Assembly (NCBI GenBank): GCA_028713675.1
Contig: JAQTNV010000002.1
Location: 1-64,000 of the forward strand
Length of the DNA: 64,000 nucleotides
Reading direction: 5' to 3'
Origin: a bacterium
Lineage (GTDB): Bacteria > Desulfobacterota > JAPLJL01
In this document: in pieces, positions 52,279 through 61,037 of the stretch
Layout: the number at the start of each line of letters is the position of its first letter
Numbering within the stretch: the stretch's first letter is position 1
The notes under the pieces: model-generated
Databases searched by the model: none
What the model was told of the DNA's origin: nothing
The model's input: the letters and a program-made list of their open reading frames with translations, nothing else
Program-made: the position numbers and the translations under genes

Positions 52279-52734
52279 TTATCCGTGTTTGGGCTTCCAG
52301 TCGTAAGGGACCTTGTCCGAGAACGGGTCTTCCCGGTACTCATCCGGGCTTTCATACTTGTAAACCTCGGTGGGGCAGTTCAGCATCAGGGCTTCCTTCC
52401 CTCCGATCGCACAGAAACCGTGCCATACCAGGGTGGGGACCTTGACCAGGATCGGATTCTTCTCCCCGATAAAATACTCGTTGATTTCCTTGTAAGTCGA
52501 GGAATCCTTACGGTTGTCAAAAAGAACCAACTTGGCCATCCCTCGGACAACCGTGATGAAATCAGTCTGGGTTTTGTGGTAATGCCAGGCCTTGATCATG
52601 CCGGGATAAGCCATAGTTATGTAGATCTGACCGAACCGAACGAACAGGGAATCGTCGTTCCTCAGGATTTCCATCAGCCAGCCCCGCTCGTCCGGAATCA
52701 CTTTTAATTTCTTAGTCTCCACTCCTTGGATCAT
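52279..52734 (-). CDS. dTDP-4-dehydrorhamnose 3,5-epimerase-like cupin
   Basis: 151 residues. The cupin core IKAWHYHKTQTDFITVVRGMAKLVLFDNR and the GLV-like KVPTLVWHGFCAIGGKEALMLNCPTEVY match the RmlC family, and the tail YRKDPFSDKVPYDW-like ending is typical. No other nucleotide-sugar genes are adjacent, so it may act on a different sugar. Confidence 0.83.
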   Translation of the reverse strand: MIQGVETKKLKVIPDERGWLMEILRNDDSLFVRFGQIYITMAYPGMIKAWHYHKTQTDFITVVRGMAKLVLFDNRKDSSTYKEINEYFIGEKNPILVKVPTLVWHGFCAIGGKEALMLNCPTEVYKYESPDEYREDPFSDKVPYDWKPKHG

Positions 52735-52803
52735 TCCACCTCCTTTCAGCTGCCTTTTTGTGGCACCGGCTTAACCTTCACTTTCAATGTCAGAATAATG
52801 ATT

Positions 52804-53280
52804 TTAGGCGTTATGTTTGTTTGTCCTTTGGAAAAGAACCTCCAGACCCCATTTCCCGTCTTCCGCGAAAAAAAGATAAACCGCGATAACCAGCCAAATA
52901 ACATCCCGGACCAGGGTGGTAATCGAGATCTCTTCCGCAGCCTCCGTTGAGGCGAAGCACCCGCACCCCATGGCCAGATCGCGGGAAAGGGCGGAACCGA
53001 TAACGAAAATGAACATCAGCATCATTCCGATTATGATCAGGCTGTTTTCCCGCGGCTGGAACCCAAGAATGATTCCCACCCCGGCGAAAAGTTCCACCCA
53101 GGGGAGGGTAACAGCAAAGAAATTGACCAGGGTGAGGGGAAGAAGCTGGTAGCTTGCAATGCTCAGGGCGAAGTCACCAGAATGCAGAATCTTGTAATAA
53201 CAGGCAAAAAGAAAAACCCCACCAAGATAAATCCGCAGTCCCAGATTAACAGTGCGAAAAATATTTTCCTTATTAAACAT
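52804..53280 (-). CDS. MauE/DoxX-like membrane protein
   Basis: 158 residues with four membrane helices. The first helix segment YLGGVFLFACYYKILHSGDFALSIASYQLLP and the later MGCGCFAS motif fit the MauE/DoxX family, whose members help oxidise or form disulfides in partner proteins. It probably pairs with a periplasmic thiol protein encoded elsewhere. It lies 13 bases after the QueG-like gene. Confidence 0.78.
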   Translation of the reverse strand: MFNKENIFRTVNLGLRIYLGGVFLFACYYKILHSGDFALSIASYQLLPLTLVNFFAVTLPWVELFAGVGIILGFQPRENSLIIIGMMLMFIFVIGSALSRDLAMGCGCFASTEAAEEISITTLVRDVIWLVIAVYLFFAEDGKWGLEVLFQRTNKHNA

Positions 53281-53293
53281 GCGATCCAGAGTT

Positions 53294-53986
53294 TTAGTTT
53301 TTTGCCCTGTTCGTTCGGGTTTCCCGACATGCTCGAACGCAAATCCCGCAGATGCCCACTCCGATCACCTTTCTTTCAAACTCTTTTACTTGGGCATAAC
53401 AGGCGGAGTGATTAAATTCCGAGATATCTCTACCAATCGCAAGAGCCGGGCAGGCTTGGGCGCAGGCTTGGCATTCTCCGCAATCATTTTTGAGGGGGGA
53501 TGTTACCGGAGGCTCAAGGTCGGTTAGGATGGTTGCCAGTCTGATCCCGGCTCCAAAACGAGGATGAACGATCAAATTACATTTTCCCCACCATCCCAGC
53601 CCGGCCTGGTAAGCAATCTCTCGGTGGTCAAGATGCGCTTTTAACTCCGACCGAGAGGTATAAATTGAGGCAGGGATAGGAAGCGCCCGATATCCTTTTT
53701 CCTCCAATAATTGGGCCATCCTGAGGGAGGCCCGGTCCAAGAGATAATTAATTTGCTGATAGTGGTGTTTGTAAATAACGGTGGGATGATCGGTTATCGT
53801 TTGTAAAACTTCACGATTTAAAGGAGTGGCTATGGAAATAGCGAAGGGAAGATTGACTGATGAGTTTGCAATCTCATCATCGGTTGTTTTTTTCCCCTCA
53901 TCCAACCAAGCGAAGCCAATGAGGATATCGCTTTCCTTTTCTGCTTCTTCAGTAATTAGTTCGAAGATATTGTTTTTTGAAATCAT
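53294..53986 (-). CDS. QueG-like double 4Fe-4S protein
   Basis: 230 residues. Motifs CGECQACAQACP and CGICVRACR near the C-terminus, with YQAGLGWWGKCNLIVHPRFGAGIRLATILTDL before them, are those of the epoxyqueuosine-reductase-like iron-sulfur family. It is shorter than true QueG and lacks the C-terminal HEAT region, so it is probably one of the many reductases of the wider family. Confidence 0.78.
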   Translation of the reverse strand: MISKNNIFELITEEAEKESDILIGFAWLDEGKKTTDDEIANSSVNLPFAISIATPLNREVLQTITDHPTVIYKHHYQQINYLLDRASLRMAQLLEEKGYRALPIPASIYTSRSELKAHLDHREIAYQAGLGWWGKCNLIVHPRFGAGIRLATILTDLEPPVTSPLKNDCGECQACAQACPALAIGRDISEFNHSACYAQVKEFERKVIGVGICGICVRACRETRTNRAKN

Positions 53987-54097
53987 TCTTTACAAATAAG
54001 GTAAAGCAAAAATTATTCTTGTAATGTCAAAGGGGTCGGGAAAAAAGGTGTCCATCACCCGAACCGTCACCGGATTTTTGGAAACAATCGTCATATT

Positions 54098-54583
54098 CTA
54101 TTTCCGATACGCCTTTTTCCAGGATTCGTCCCGTTTTTCCAGATATTCTAAAAGTGCCGTTCTCATGGTGTTGGCCGCCAAGCTGGCGCAATGCACGTGG
54201 TCCTGGGGCAATCCTTCCAGATAGTCAAACAACTTTTCCGCGTTGATCTGAAAGGCTTCCTTCACGGTTTTCATCTCGGCCAGGTCGCAGATGGCATCGC
54301 CGCAGGCAATCGTATGTTGGCAGCCGTCGGCCAGGAAAAAAGCCTGGCGGATCACCCCGTCGTCAATTTTCAGAAAAACCTCCATGGTATCCCCGCAGGG
54401 CCCGGTGAACCGGGCCTGGCCGTCAGGAGCGGGAAGCATCCCGAGATGGCTAGGCGTCAGCATATGCTCCAGGGTTTTATCCGAATAAGTTAAAGACGCT
54501 TCCGCATCGACTTCCACTTTTTTCAAACGGGGAGCATCCTTTTCCTTTTTATTGGAAGTTATTCTGGACTCGGGCAAATCCAA
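54098..54583 (-). CDS. NifU-like iron-sulfur cluster scaffold protein
   Basis: 161 residues. The IscU/NifU N-terminal core is clear: FTGPCGDTMEVFLKIDDGVIRQAFFLADGCQHTIACGDAICDL and a final GLPQDHVHCASLAANTMRTALLEYL supply the three cluster-binding cysteines. A 35-residue charged N-terminal extension is not typical. It heads towards the metal-cofactor gene cluster on the same strand, whose other members (DUF59, Mrp-type ATPases) act in cluster assembly. Confidence 0.85.
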   Translation of the reverse strand: MDLPESRITSNKKEKDAPRLKKVEVDAEASLTYSDKTLEHMLTPSHLGMLPAPDGQARFTGPCGDTMEVFLKIDDGVIRQAFFLADGCQHTIACGDAICDLAEMKTVKEAFQINAEKLFDYLEGLPQDHVHCASLAANTMRTALLEYLEKRDESWKKAYRK

Positions 54584-54589
54584 CTCCTT

Positions 54590-54799
54590 TTATAATTTCT
54601 TATCCTTCCGGGCAATTTCGTATCCGGTTTTAACCGAACAAATAATGACCTGGCAAAGAACCGGGAAAAGATTGCTTTCCGGGATAATCGAGAGGTCCGC
54701 AGAAACCTTATTGGCGTAAGCAATAATCTCTTTGACCACTTCCGGGTTTTTGGCTACGTCTCTGGCAAACCCGGAATCGTTTTCCGAGACTGCCTTCAC
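54590..54799 (-). CDS. Short hypothetical protein
   Basis: 69 residues if begun at the GTG at 54799; no ribosome-binding site is evident. The residues NPEVVKEIIAYANKVSADLSIIPESNLFPVL look like real helical protein, unlike the basic translation upstream of the GTG, which is a shadow of the FmdB gene. It lies 6 bp before the NifU-like gene. Function unknown; it may be a fragment. Confidence 0.35.
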   Translation of the reverse strand: MKAVSENDSGFARDVAKNPEVVKEIIAYANKVSADLSIIPESNLFPVLCQVIICSVKTGYEIARKDKKL

Positions 54800-54873
54800 C
54801 GGTCGGAAATAATGGAAACGATTTCTCTCCCGGTGCTTTGACCGACTGGGACAAGGACTTTTCCCTGGGCGGT

Positions 54874-55125
54874 TCAACGGTGACCCCTCCGGCAAGCCTC
54901 CCCGGTAGAACAAGAAGGGGTGGAGCAGCGTTCTTCCCGGCCGCAGCAGGTCAGGCCGTGAGCGTGAAGTGAACCCGAAGGGGCGACGTTGGCGGCGGAC
55001 AAGACCTTGACCATTTCCGCACCCCCGCATTTGCCGCACCGGATATCCGGGTCCTTTCCCCCCACGCCGGTTAAGAATTCGGTGATGTTCCCGCACTGTT
55101 GACAGCTATACTCGTAAATCGGCAT
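54874..55125 (-). CDS. FmdB-type zinc ribbon protein
   Basis: 83 residues. MPIYEYSCQQCGN...IRCGKCGG is the FmdB zinc ribbon; several more cysteines follow in the tail (TCCGREERCSTPSCSTGEAC). FmdB-type proteins are putative regulators or metal-binding partners. AGGAGG lies just before the ATG. Confidence 0.85.
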   Translation of the reverse strand: MPIYEYSCQQCGNITEFLTGVGGKDPDIRCGKCGGAEMVKVLSAANVAPSGSLHAHGLTCCGREERCSTPSCSTGEACRRGHR

Positions 55126-55215
55126 CGCTTACCTCCTTTTCCAAGTGCCTTTTTTCTCCGGGAAAGCCGGCCGATCGGCTTCCCGCGATTTCGAGCTTCC
55201 CCGTTTCTCCGTTTT

Positions 55216-55500
55216 CTAATCTCCGCGAAGCATCCGATTCAAATCCTCCGCCCCGGCGAAATCGATCACGGAAAGATCAACCTTTCCGATCCCGGGCATC
55301 TGTTGCAGCTCCTTTTGAATTTGGAAAGCCAGGTGGTAGGCCAGGGGGCAACCATGTGAAGAAGGCCGGAAAACGACTTTCAGGCCCCCTCCGAAGTCTA
55401 GATTGAGCTCGCGGATCAGGCCCATGGTCACCACATCCATCCCGGTCTCCGGATCAATTACCTTTTTCAGCCGTTCGACTACCGTTTCTTTGTCAACCAT
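55216..55500 (-). CDS. DUF59/MIP18-family metal-sulfur cluster assembly protein
   Basis: 94 residues. VERLKKVIDPETGMDVVTMGLIRELNLD and PSSHGCPLAYHL are the hallmarks of the SufT/PaaD/MIP18 family, which helps load iron-sulfur clusters. Its presence beside NifU- and Mrp-type genes supports a local cluster-assembly role. Confidence 0.88.
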   Translation of the reverse strand: MVDKETVVERLKKVIDPETGMDVVTMGLIRELNLDFGGGLKVVFRPSSHGCPLAYHLAFQIQKELQQMPGIGKVDLSVIDFAGAEDLNRMLRGD

Positions 55501-55536
55501 TTATTCATCTCATCTCTTTCCTCGGAAAAGCGTGAA

Positions 55537-56112
55537 CTAATCCAGGAAAACCGCGGCGGCGAGCACGGTGGTCCAGAGCCCCTTTTTGTCGCAGGTAGCC
55601 GATTGGGTAATGTTCCGGGTAGTCACCACGTGACCACTGATTTTCCAGACCTCTTTTTTGGCGTCGTAGCTTTTATTCGGGTCGAAATCCACGCCTAAAA
55701 TCGTAGCCAGCATGTAGGCCGCGAGATCCTCCGCGTAATCCCCGGCTACCTTTTCGGACTGGCCGAAGCTGTGATGTTCGGAGAGATAACCGTGTTGCTG
55801 CTCGTTTTTGGGGATGGCTAGGCCGACGGAGGCGGCAATCAAACGATGGGGCTCGTTAGAAGTGTTCTCGGAAAGCACGACAAAAACGATCTGCCCCGGG
55901 AGAACCCGTTTCAAACCCTCGGCCTTCGAAATCAACTTGCAAGCGGGGGGAACGATACTGGAAACCCGGACCAGGTTGAGGCCGGCGATTCCGGCGTCGC
56001 GCAGGGCCATCTCGAAGGAGGTGAGTTTCTCCTTATGCTTGCCCATTCCCTTGGTCAGGAAAAGGCGGCGCGGAATGTACATCCCCATGGTATTGATTGT
56101 GAATATGCTCAT
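55537..56112 (-). CDS. pdaD: Pyruvoyl-dependent arginine decarboxylase
   Basis: About 191 residues from the ATG at 56112, which overlaps the stop of the preceding gene (ATGA); an earlier in-frame start is less well placed. The segment LNLVRVSSIVPPACK contains the serine that self-cleaves to give the pyruvoyl group, and LPGQIVFVVLSENTSNEPHRLIAASVGLA and the Glu-rich C-terminal part match the PvlArgDC family. It makes agmatine for polyamine synthesis. It is out of theme in a metal-cofactor cluster. Confidence 0.88.
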   Translation of the reverse strand: MSIFTINTMGMYIPRRLFLTKGMGKHKEKLTSFEMALRDAGIAGLNLVRVSSIVPPACKLISKAEGLKRVLPGQIVFVVLSENTSNEPHRLIAASVGLAIPKNEQQHGYLSEHHSFGQSEKVAGDYAEDLAAYMLATILGVDFDPNKSYDAKKEVWKISGHVVTTRNITQSATCDKKGLWTTVLAAAVFLD

Positions 56113-56990
56113 ATTATCCCTGACCACAACCTTAATGCCTGCCAAATCCCCCGAATGGCCTGGGCGGCCTCACCATCGGCCTTGCCCTCTACCACCGGCC
56201 GGGCCTGAACCAACGCTTCCACTACCTGGGGATCAAAGGGGATCCGGCCCCAGACCTTCACCCCGCGCTCTAAACAGAGGTCTTCAATTTCCTTGCTGTT
56301 TTCCAAATTGAGATCGAATTTATTTATCACCACGCCGGAGGGAATACCAAAATGCCGGGCCAGGTCCAGAATCCGGACCAGGTCATGTCTCCCCGACCGG
56401 GTGGGCTCCGTCACTGCCAGCACTTCATCTACACCGGTGACGGCGGAAATCACCGGGCAGCCGATCCCGGGAGGCCCGTCTATTAGTATCAAATCAAGAT
56501 TTTCCCGTTCGGCCATCAACCGGGCCTGGTTTCGCACCAATGTCACCAGTCGGCCGGAATTCTCTTCCCCCGGCTTGAGGAGGGCATGAACCATGGGGCC
56601 ATACCTGGTCCGGGACAAATACCACTCTCCGCTTTTCCTTTCCTCCATCCGGATCGCCCCGGTATGGCAGACCCTGATGCAGACTCCACATCCCTCGCAG
56701 GCGCTCCCGTCGATATAAAAATCATCTGTTGCCGGAAACCGGATCGCGTCAAAGCGGCAGGCCGGGGCGCACCGTTTGCCCCGGTCACAGAGTTTGGGAT
56801 CGATCCGGGCAACCTTTATGCCGGTAAAATCGTGTCTTTCCCTGAACTCGGGGTGGAGCAGAAGATGAAGGTCGGGAGCGTCCACGTCGCAGTCGGCGAG
56901 AACCAGTCTCTCCGCCAGAGCTGCGAGGGCCGCGACCAAGATGGTTTTCCCCGTCCCTCCCTTGCCGGATACGACGGCCACCTGCTTCAT
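56109..56990 (-). CDS. MinD/Mrp-type ATPase with inserted ferredoxin domain (second of pair)
   Basis: 293 residues. The deviant Walker A SGKGGTGKT is followed by an inserted ferredoxin region (CDRGKRCAPACRFDAI and CEGCGVCIRVCHTGAI) and then the switch segment LILIDGPPGIGCPVIS. This architecture is common in anaerobes next to NifX-like genes and is thought to act in metal-cofactor or cluster transfer. It overlaps both neighbours by 4 bases and probably forms a heterodimer with the next upstream ATPase. Confidence 0.85.
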   Translation of the reverse strand: MKQVAVVSGKGGTGKTILVAALAALAERLVLADCDVDAPDLHLLLHPEFRERHDFTGIKVARIDPKLCDRGKRCAPACRFDAIRFPATDDFYIDGSACEGCGVCIRVCHTGAIRMEERKSGEWYLSRTRYGPMVHALLKPGEENSGRLVTLVRNQARLMAERENLDLILIDGPPGIGCPVISAVTGVDEVLAVTEPTRSGRHDLVRILDLARHFGIPSGVVINKFDLNLENSKEIEDLCLERGVKVWGRIPFDPQVVEALVQARPVVEGKADGEAAQAIRGIWQALRLWSGII

Positions 56991-57823
56991 TTATGCTCCA
57001 ATATTCTTTTTGCCAAATCCTGGAAGACGATACGATATTCGGGAATCTGCTCCACGATCAGACCGCCCCGGGAATAAATCTCGGCGATTTTCCGGTCAAA
57101 AGGGATCTCGGCTAAAACCGGGAGATCTTCACCCCGGCAAAAATCCTTTAACTTGTCATCATTCCCGAGCCCCGCCCGGTTAATGACCACGCCGCGGGGC
57201 ATTCTCATCTCCCGTAGAAATTTCACCGCCAGGGACAAATCATAAAGCCCGAAGGGCGTGGGCTCAGTCACCAGGAGGCAATAATCGGCGTTCCGGACCG
57301 ATTCCACCGTCGGGCAGGAGGCTCCCGGGGGGGCGTCAAGGATTACCATCTCCAAGCCTCCTTTCATTTGTTTTTTCAATTCCTTGATCAGTCTGACCCC
57401 GGAAAGTTCCCCGACATTAAGAACCCCGTGCCCGAACTCAATCTCCGCGGCCTTCCCAAGCTCAACCACCCCGATCGGACGCTCCACCTCGCTGATCGCC
57501 TCCACCGGGCATTCCGGGGCGCATCCGCCGCAGCCGTGGCAGAGTTCGGGAAAAATCAAAACCTTGTGGCGGGCAACCACGATGGCGTGATAGGCGCAGA
57601 CCTCGGCGCAACGCCCGCAGTAGGTGCAACTGGATTCATCGATCCGGGGAACTGGTATCCCGACCTCGATTTTTTGGGTAATCTCGGGGTTAAGAAAAAT
57701 ATGGGCGTTGGGTTCCTCCACATCACAGTCCAGAAGCCGGACCTTTCCCAGCACCCGGGCCAAGTTGGTCGCGACCAGGGTTTTCCCGGTTCCCCCCTTG
57801 CCGCTCGCCACCGCGAGGATCAC
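56987..57823 (-). CDS. MinD/Mrp-type ATPase with inserted ferredoxin domain (first of pair)
   Basis: 278 residues with the same plan as its neighbour: SGKGGTGKT, then CTYCGRCAEVCAYHAI and CHGCGGCAPECPVEAI, then MVILDAPPGASCPTV. The two proteins clearly arose by duplication. It follows the NifX-like gene by 3 bases. Confidence 0.86.
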   Translation of the reverse strand: MILAVASGKGGTGKTLVATNLARVLGKVRLLDCDVEEPNAHIFLNPEITQKIEVGIPVPRIDESSCTYCGRCAEVCAYHAIVVARHKVLIFPELCHGCGGCAPECPVEAISEVERPIGVVELGKAAEIEFGHGVLNVGELSGVRLIKELKKQMKGGLEMVILDAPPGASCPTVESVRNADYCLLVTEPTPFGLYDLSLAVKFLREMRMPRGVVINRAGLGNDDKLKDFCRGEDLPVLAEIPFDRKIAEIYSRGGLIVEQIPEYRIVFQDLAKRILEHK

Positions 57824-57826
57824 AGG

Positions 57827-58198
57827 TCAGCCTTTCTTGGTCCCGTGGTGAGACGCAACCGTCGGGCCCTGGATCAGTTCCAATTTCCCAGCCCGGAATT
57901 TCTCGATCGCCTCGGTTACAGTCCCCGACCCAAAACGATAGACGGGAATCCTAATCTCTTGAAGAGCTCGTGCGGCGTTCGGCCCCAGGTTCCCGGTGAT
58001 CACCACTTCCGCCCCGGCGTCGGCCACCGCTTGGGTAGCCTGCGACCCGGCCCCTCCTGCGGCCTCCGCAGCGGAATTAGGATAAACCTTCAAAATCCCG
58101 GTTTCGGTATCGTAAATAATGAAGTTGGCGCACCTTCCGAATCGTGGATCAGTCTGGCTCTGAAAATCTTTTCCCGTTGATGTAACAGCAATTTTCAT
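57827..58198 (-). CDS. NifX/NifB-type iron-molybdenum-cofactor-binding family protein
   Basis: 123 residues from the ATG at 58198, preceded by GAGGAGG. MKIAVTSTGKDFQSQTDPRFGRCANFIIYD and ITGNLGPNAARALQEIRIPVYRFGSGTVTEAIEKF match the dinitrogenase-iron-molybdenum-cofactor domain. No nitrogenase genes are in view; the family often binds other metal clusters. Confidence 0.86.
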   Translation of the reverse strand: MKIAVTSTGKDFQSQTDPRFGRCANFIIYDTETGILKVYPNSAAEAAGGAGSQATQAVADAGAEVVITGNLGPNAARALQEIRIPVYRFGSGTVTEAIEKFRAGKLELIQGPTVASHHGTKKG

Positions 58199-58247
58199 CT
58201 TTTTACCTCCTCTGCTCGGCCCGTTTCTTTTCAGGGAAAATCCCTGA

Positions 58248-58715
58248 TTAAATTTCTCTTTCTCCTTTTTCCTTCGCAATCCAAGCTACCGCGTCTCCGA
58301 TCCGCACCCTTCCGTTCCGGATAACCCGGCAAAATACCCCTTGAGTCGGAAGCAGAGTGTGACCCTGGAAATTGAACCCGGAGGTCATTTCCTCCGGGCG
58401 TTTCCCGATTTGAATCACCTCGATCTCGGCTTTATTCCCCACCCGGATCCGGGCCCCGACTTTCATCTCTGCGAGTTTGAGGCCCTTGGTGGTGAGGTTT
58501 TCAGCGAAATCCCCGGGCCCGGCGGCAATCCCTTCCCGCTCGTTTAAAGCCATAATATCTTCCATCACTGCCAAGCTGATCTCTTTTACCGTGCCGGCGT
58601 GAGCGTCGCCATCCAAGCCGTGATTCACGTGCAGATAGCCTCCGGCTATCTTGGTTTTTTGGGAAGCACGCCGTTCCCCCCGGCAGACACCGACCAAAAT
58701 ACCTTTTTTATCCAT
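58248..58715 (-). CDS. MOSC-domain protein
   Basis: About 155 residues from the ATG at 58715, preceded by GGGGAAAC. VNHGLDGDAHAGTVKEISL, PGDFAENLTTKGLKLAEMKVGARIRVG and GVFCRVIRNGRVRIGDAV are MOSC signatures; it may carry sulfur or act on molybdenum cofactor. A cysteine in VFCRV is the family's conserved one. Confidence 0.86.
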   Translation of the reverse strand: MDKKGILVGVCRGERRASQKTKIAGGYLHVNHGLDGDAHAGTVKEISLAVMEDIMALNEREGIAAGPGDFAENLTTKGLKLAEMKVGARIRVGNKAEIEVIQIGKRPEEMTSGFNFQGHTLLPTQGVFCRVIRNGRVRIGDAVAWIAKEKGEREI

Positions 58716-58744
58716 GTTTCCCCTGGGCTGAAGCCGTCCGCCTT

Positions 58745-60040
58745 CTAATGATGATGGTCGCACTCTCCCTCATGGTGTTCCGAGTCGCAGAGGTTTGCCC
58801 CTCCCTTCAGGGTCCCCTTCAAGTAGCTTTGCAGGGCTTCGTCAATCGATCCGCTTACCCCGGAAATTGTCCCGATCTTCTGCTGTTGGAAAAGGTCCTG
58901 GGCTTTCGGTCCCATCCCGCCCGCGATCACCAGGGTTACCTTTTCTTCCGCCAGGTAGCCCGGCAGGTACCCCGGCTGATGTTCCGGGCAGTCAAGCATC
59001 TCCCGACGGATCTCCTTTCCCTCCTTGACGTCAATCAGTGTATATTTCTGACAACGGCCGAAATGCTGAGCGACCTTGCCGTCATCGGTCGCGATCGCAA
59101 TCCTTTGGAACATGTTTTCCTCCTTTTTCATTTGAGAATTATCAAGCGGTTGATCCGTTTTCTTCGCCGATCGGTTTTCGTCAGCGGAATCATTCCGGTC
59201 AGCTGCAAGCTTTCGAGCCGCCACGGTTTCGATGATGCGCTCCACGATTTCCTCGAGCTCTCGGGCTGCCTGAGTCCCTTCCTCTTTAAGGATGAATGCG
59301 TCGCCCGCATCACCTAATTTCACGATTTTGGGATCCAGGGGAATCCTGCCGAGAAACAACACGCCCATTTCAGCGGCGGCTTTTTCACCCCCGCCGATTT
59401 TGAATATGTCTACCTTCTGTCCGCAGTGAGGGCAGGAGAAACCGCTCATGTTTTCAATGATTCCGGTTACCGGAATATTCATCTGGCGGACAAAATTCAC
59501 GCATTTTCGCGAATCCAGTAGCGCCACATCCTGGGGGGTAGTGACGATAATCGCCCCATCCGCTTCGGGGATCAGTTGGGCCACACTCAGGGGCTCGTCC
59601 CCCGTCCCCGGGGGTGAATCCACGATCAGGTAATCCAATGAACCCCATTGGACGTCGGATAGGAACTGGCGGATCACTCCCATTTTCAATGGTCCCCGCC
59701 AAATTACCGGATGGTCCGGATTGGGGAGCAGGGGGGCCATGGAAATCACCTTGAGGTGAGGAGCAGCTAGGATGGGAAGCATTTTTCCTCCAGATTGACT
59801 CAGGGGCTGGCCCTCGATCCCGAGCATCTTGGCTACATTTGGTCCGTGAATATCAACATCTAAAAGCCCGACTTCGTAACCTCTCATCGCCAGGCCCATG
59901 GCCAAATTTACCGCCACCGTAGTCTTCCCGACCCCGCCTTTGCCCCCCAAAACTAGAAACTTGTGCTTGATCCGGGTTAATGTCTCTTTAAGCTGTGCAT
60001 CTTTTTCTTTGTCATCTGTGGATTGTTCTGGACAGTTCAT
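58745..60040 (-). CDS. Mrp/NBP35 ATPase fused to a NifX-like domain
   Basis: 431 residues. Residues about 25-275 are an Mrp-type cluster carrier: [10 protein letters not shown], the switch [13 protein letters not shown] and the CPHC cysteine pair. After a charged linker (about 280-315) a NifX-like domain begins at [21 protein letters not shown] and ends in a metal-binding tail [11 protein letters not shown] perfect AAAGGAGG stands at the domain junction, before an in-frame ATG at 59113, so the NifX-like part may also be made alone. The fusion places a cluster-transfer ATPase and a metal-cluster-binding domain in one chain. Confidence 0.88.
   Translation of the reverse strand: MNCPEQSTDDKEKDAQLKETLTRIKHKFLVLGGKGGVGKTTVAVNLAMGLAMRGYEVGLLDVDIHGPNVAKMLGIEGQPLSQSGGKMLPILAAPHLKVISMAPLLPNPDHPVIWRGPLKMGVIRQFLSDVQWGSLDYLIVDSPPGTGDEPLSVAQLIPEADGAIIVTTPQDVALLDSRKCVNFVRQMNIPVTGIIENMSGFSCPHCGQKVDIFKIGGGEKAAAEMGVLFLGRIPLDPKIVKLGDAGDAFILKEEGTQAARELEEIVERIIETVAARKLAADRNDSADENRSAKKTDQPLDNSQMKKEENMFQRIAIATDDGKVAQHFGRCQKYTLIDVKEGKEIRREMLDCPEHQPGYLPGYLAEEKVTLVIAGGMGPKAQDLFQQQKIGTISGVSGSIDEALQSYLKGTLKGGANLCDSEHHEGECDHHH
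59113..59126 (-). promoter_or_regulatory. Internal ribosome-binding site and start within the Mrp-NifX gene
   Basis: Read on the minus strand, AAAAAGGAGGAAAAC leads directly into ATG (59113-59111), in frame with the fusion. It would give a 122-residue NifX-like protein (59113 to 58745). Confidence 0.5.
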
Positions 60041-60093
60041 TGTTTCCTACTTTCTGGATTATTTTGGATCCTGAAAAAATGCTTTTGCTTTTC

Positions 60094-60345
60094 TCATTCC
60101 CACACCATGGCAGTCCCGCAATTCGGGCATACGGTTTGAGAACAGGGTGAGCCTTTTTGATGAGTGATTCGCTTTTCACATTTGGGGCAAACGCAATCAC
60201 CCCCGGGTCCTGAGTTCCCGGTACCTCTGCCTCGCCTCGTTCCCCGGCTTCCGCTTGGCGCCCGGTCGTTCCCCTGGCATTTCCCCAATCCTCTTCCGGT
60301 TCCCGGGCCTTGGCCCCTGGGACCGGTTCCATTTCCTCTCGGCAT
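60094..60345 (-). CDS. DUF5320-type Gly-rich N-terminus with zinc ribbon
   Basis: 83 residues. The start MPRGNGTGPRGQGPGTGRGLG is the Gly-rich DUF5320 opening; the rest is a zinc ribbon (CVCPKCEKR, CPNCGTAMVW). Such small proteins accompany Mrp/NifX genes in many anaerobes. Role unknown. Confidence 0.75.
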   Translation of the reverse strand: MPRGNGTGPRGQGPGTGRGLGKCQGNDRAPSGSRGTRRGRGTGNSGPGGDCVCPKCEKRITHQKGSPCSQTVCPNCGTAMVWE

Positions 60346-60434
60346 AAAAAAACCTCCGTTTCTTTATTACTTCGTTTTTTAACTTAAACTTTAAAAATAA
60401 AACTTATTACCCTAACTAATATTCAGTTGCGCCC

Positions 60435-61037
60435 TTAGGTATCTTGCCCTGGTTTCCAGATCTCCCAGACCTTCCCGACCAAGTCGGGGCCCGGCTTCAG
60501 CGTCTTTTTCCCCGGAGTCCACTCCGCCGGGATAACCTCCCCGGTCTTGCGGGCATGCTGAAAGGCCTGGACCTGCCGGATACTTTCATTAATATTGCGT
60601 CCCACCGTAGGAGTCAGGATCTCGGCCGCCTGGATTACCCCATCCGGGTCAATGATGAAGCGTCCGCGGATATCCACGCCCGCGGATTCGTCGTATATCC
60701 CGTAGACCTCGCCGATCCTCCCGCCCGGGTCGGAAAGCATGGGAAAGGGCACCCCGCCTTTGACCATCTTTGAAAGCTCCTGCTCCTGCCACATCTTATG
60801 CACGAAGCGACTGTCTACGCTCACCGAAAGGGCCTGGATACCCAATTTCTCAAGCTCGGCATTCTTGTCGGCGACCGCCGAAAGTTCGGTCGGTCAGACA
60901 AAGGTGAAATCCCCGGGATAGAAACAAAGAAAAATCCACTTTCCCAGGTGATCCGAAAGCTTTACTTTTTTAAATCCTCCCTGATGATAAGCAGTCGCCT
61001 CGAAATCCGGAGCTGGTTTTCCCACCTGTGCCGACAT
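60435..61037 (-). CDS. Selenocysteine-containing peroxiredoxin (AhpC/TSA family)
   Basis: 200 residues if the in-frame TGA at 60896-60894 is read as selenocysteine. The context [18 protein letters not shown] is exactly the peroxidatic-cysteine motif DFTFVCPTE of 2-Cys peroxiredoxins with TGA in place of the Cys codon, at position 48 as expected. Downstream residues ([45 protein letters not shown]) are intact. The usual resolving-cysteine site reads GEVIPAEW, so this is a 1-Cys-like enzyme. A hairpin (60872-60892) just after the TGA could be the selenocysteine insertion element. The start at 61037 follows AAGGAGG; an ATG at 61148 with another good site is possible and would add 37 residues. 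Confidence 0.8.
60872..60892 (-). promoter_or_regulatory. Candidate SECIS hairpin
   Basis: CGACCG (minus strand, 60892-60887) pairs with CGGTCG (60877-60872) around a 9-base loop, one base after the TGA. Bacterial selenocysteine insertion hairpins lie directly downstream of their UGA, though usually a little farther away. Confidence 0.4.

Noticed and set aside
54800-55096. A 168-residue protein running through the FmdB gene in another frame
   Set aside because: Its first 95 residues are a basic shadow of FmdB; only the final 69 codons look protein-like and are listed separately with low confidence.
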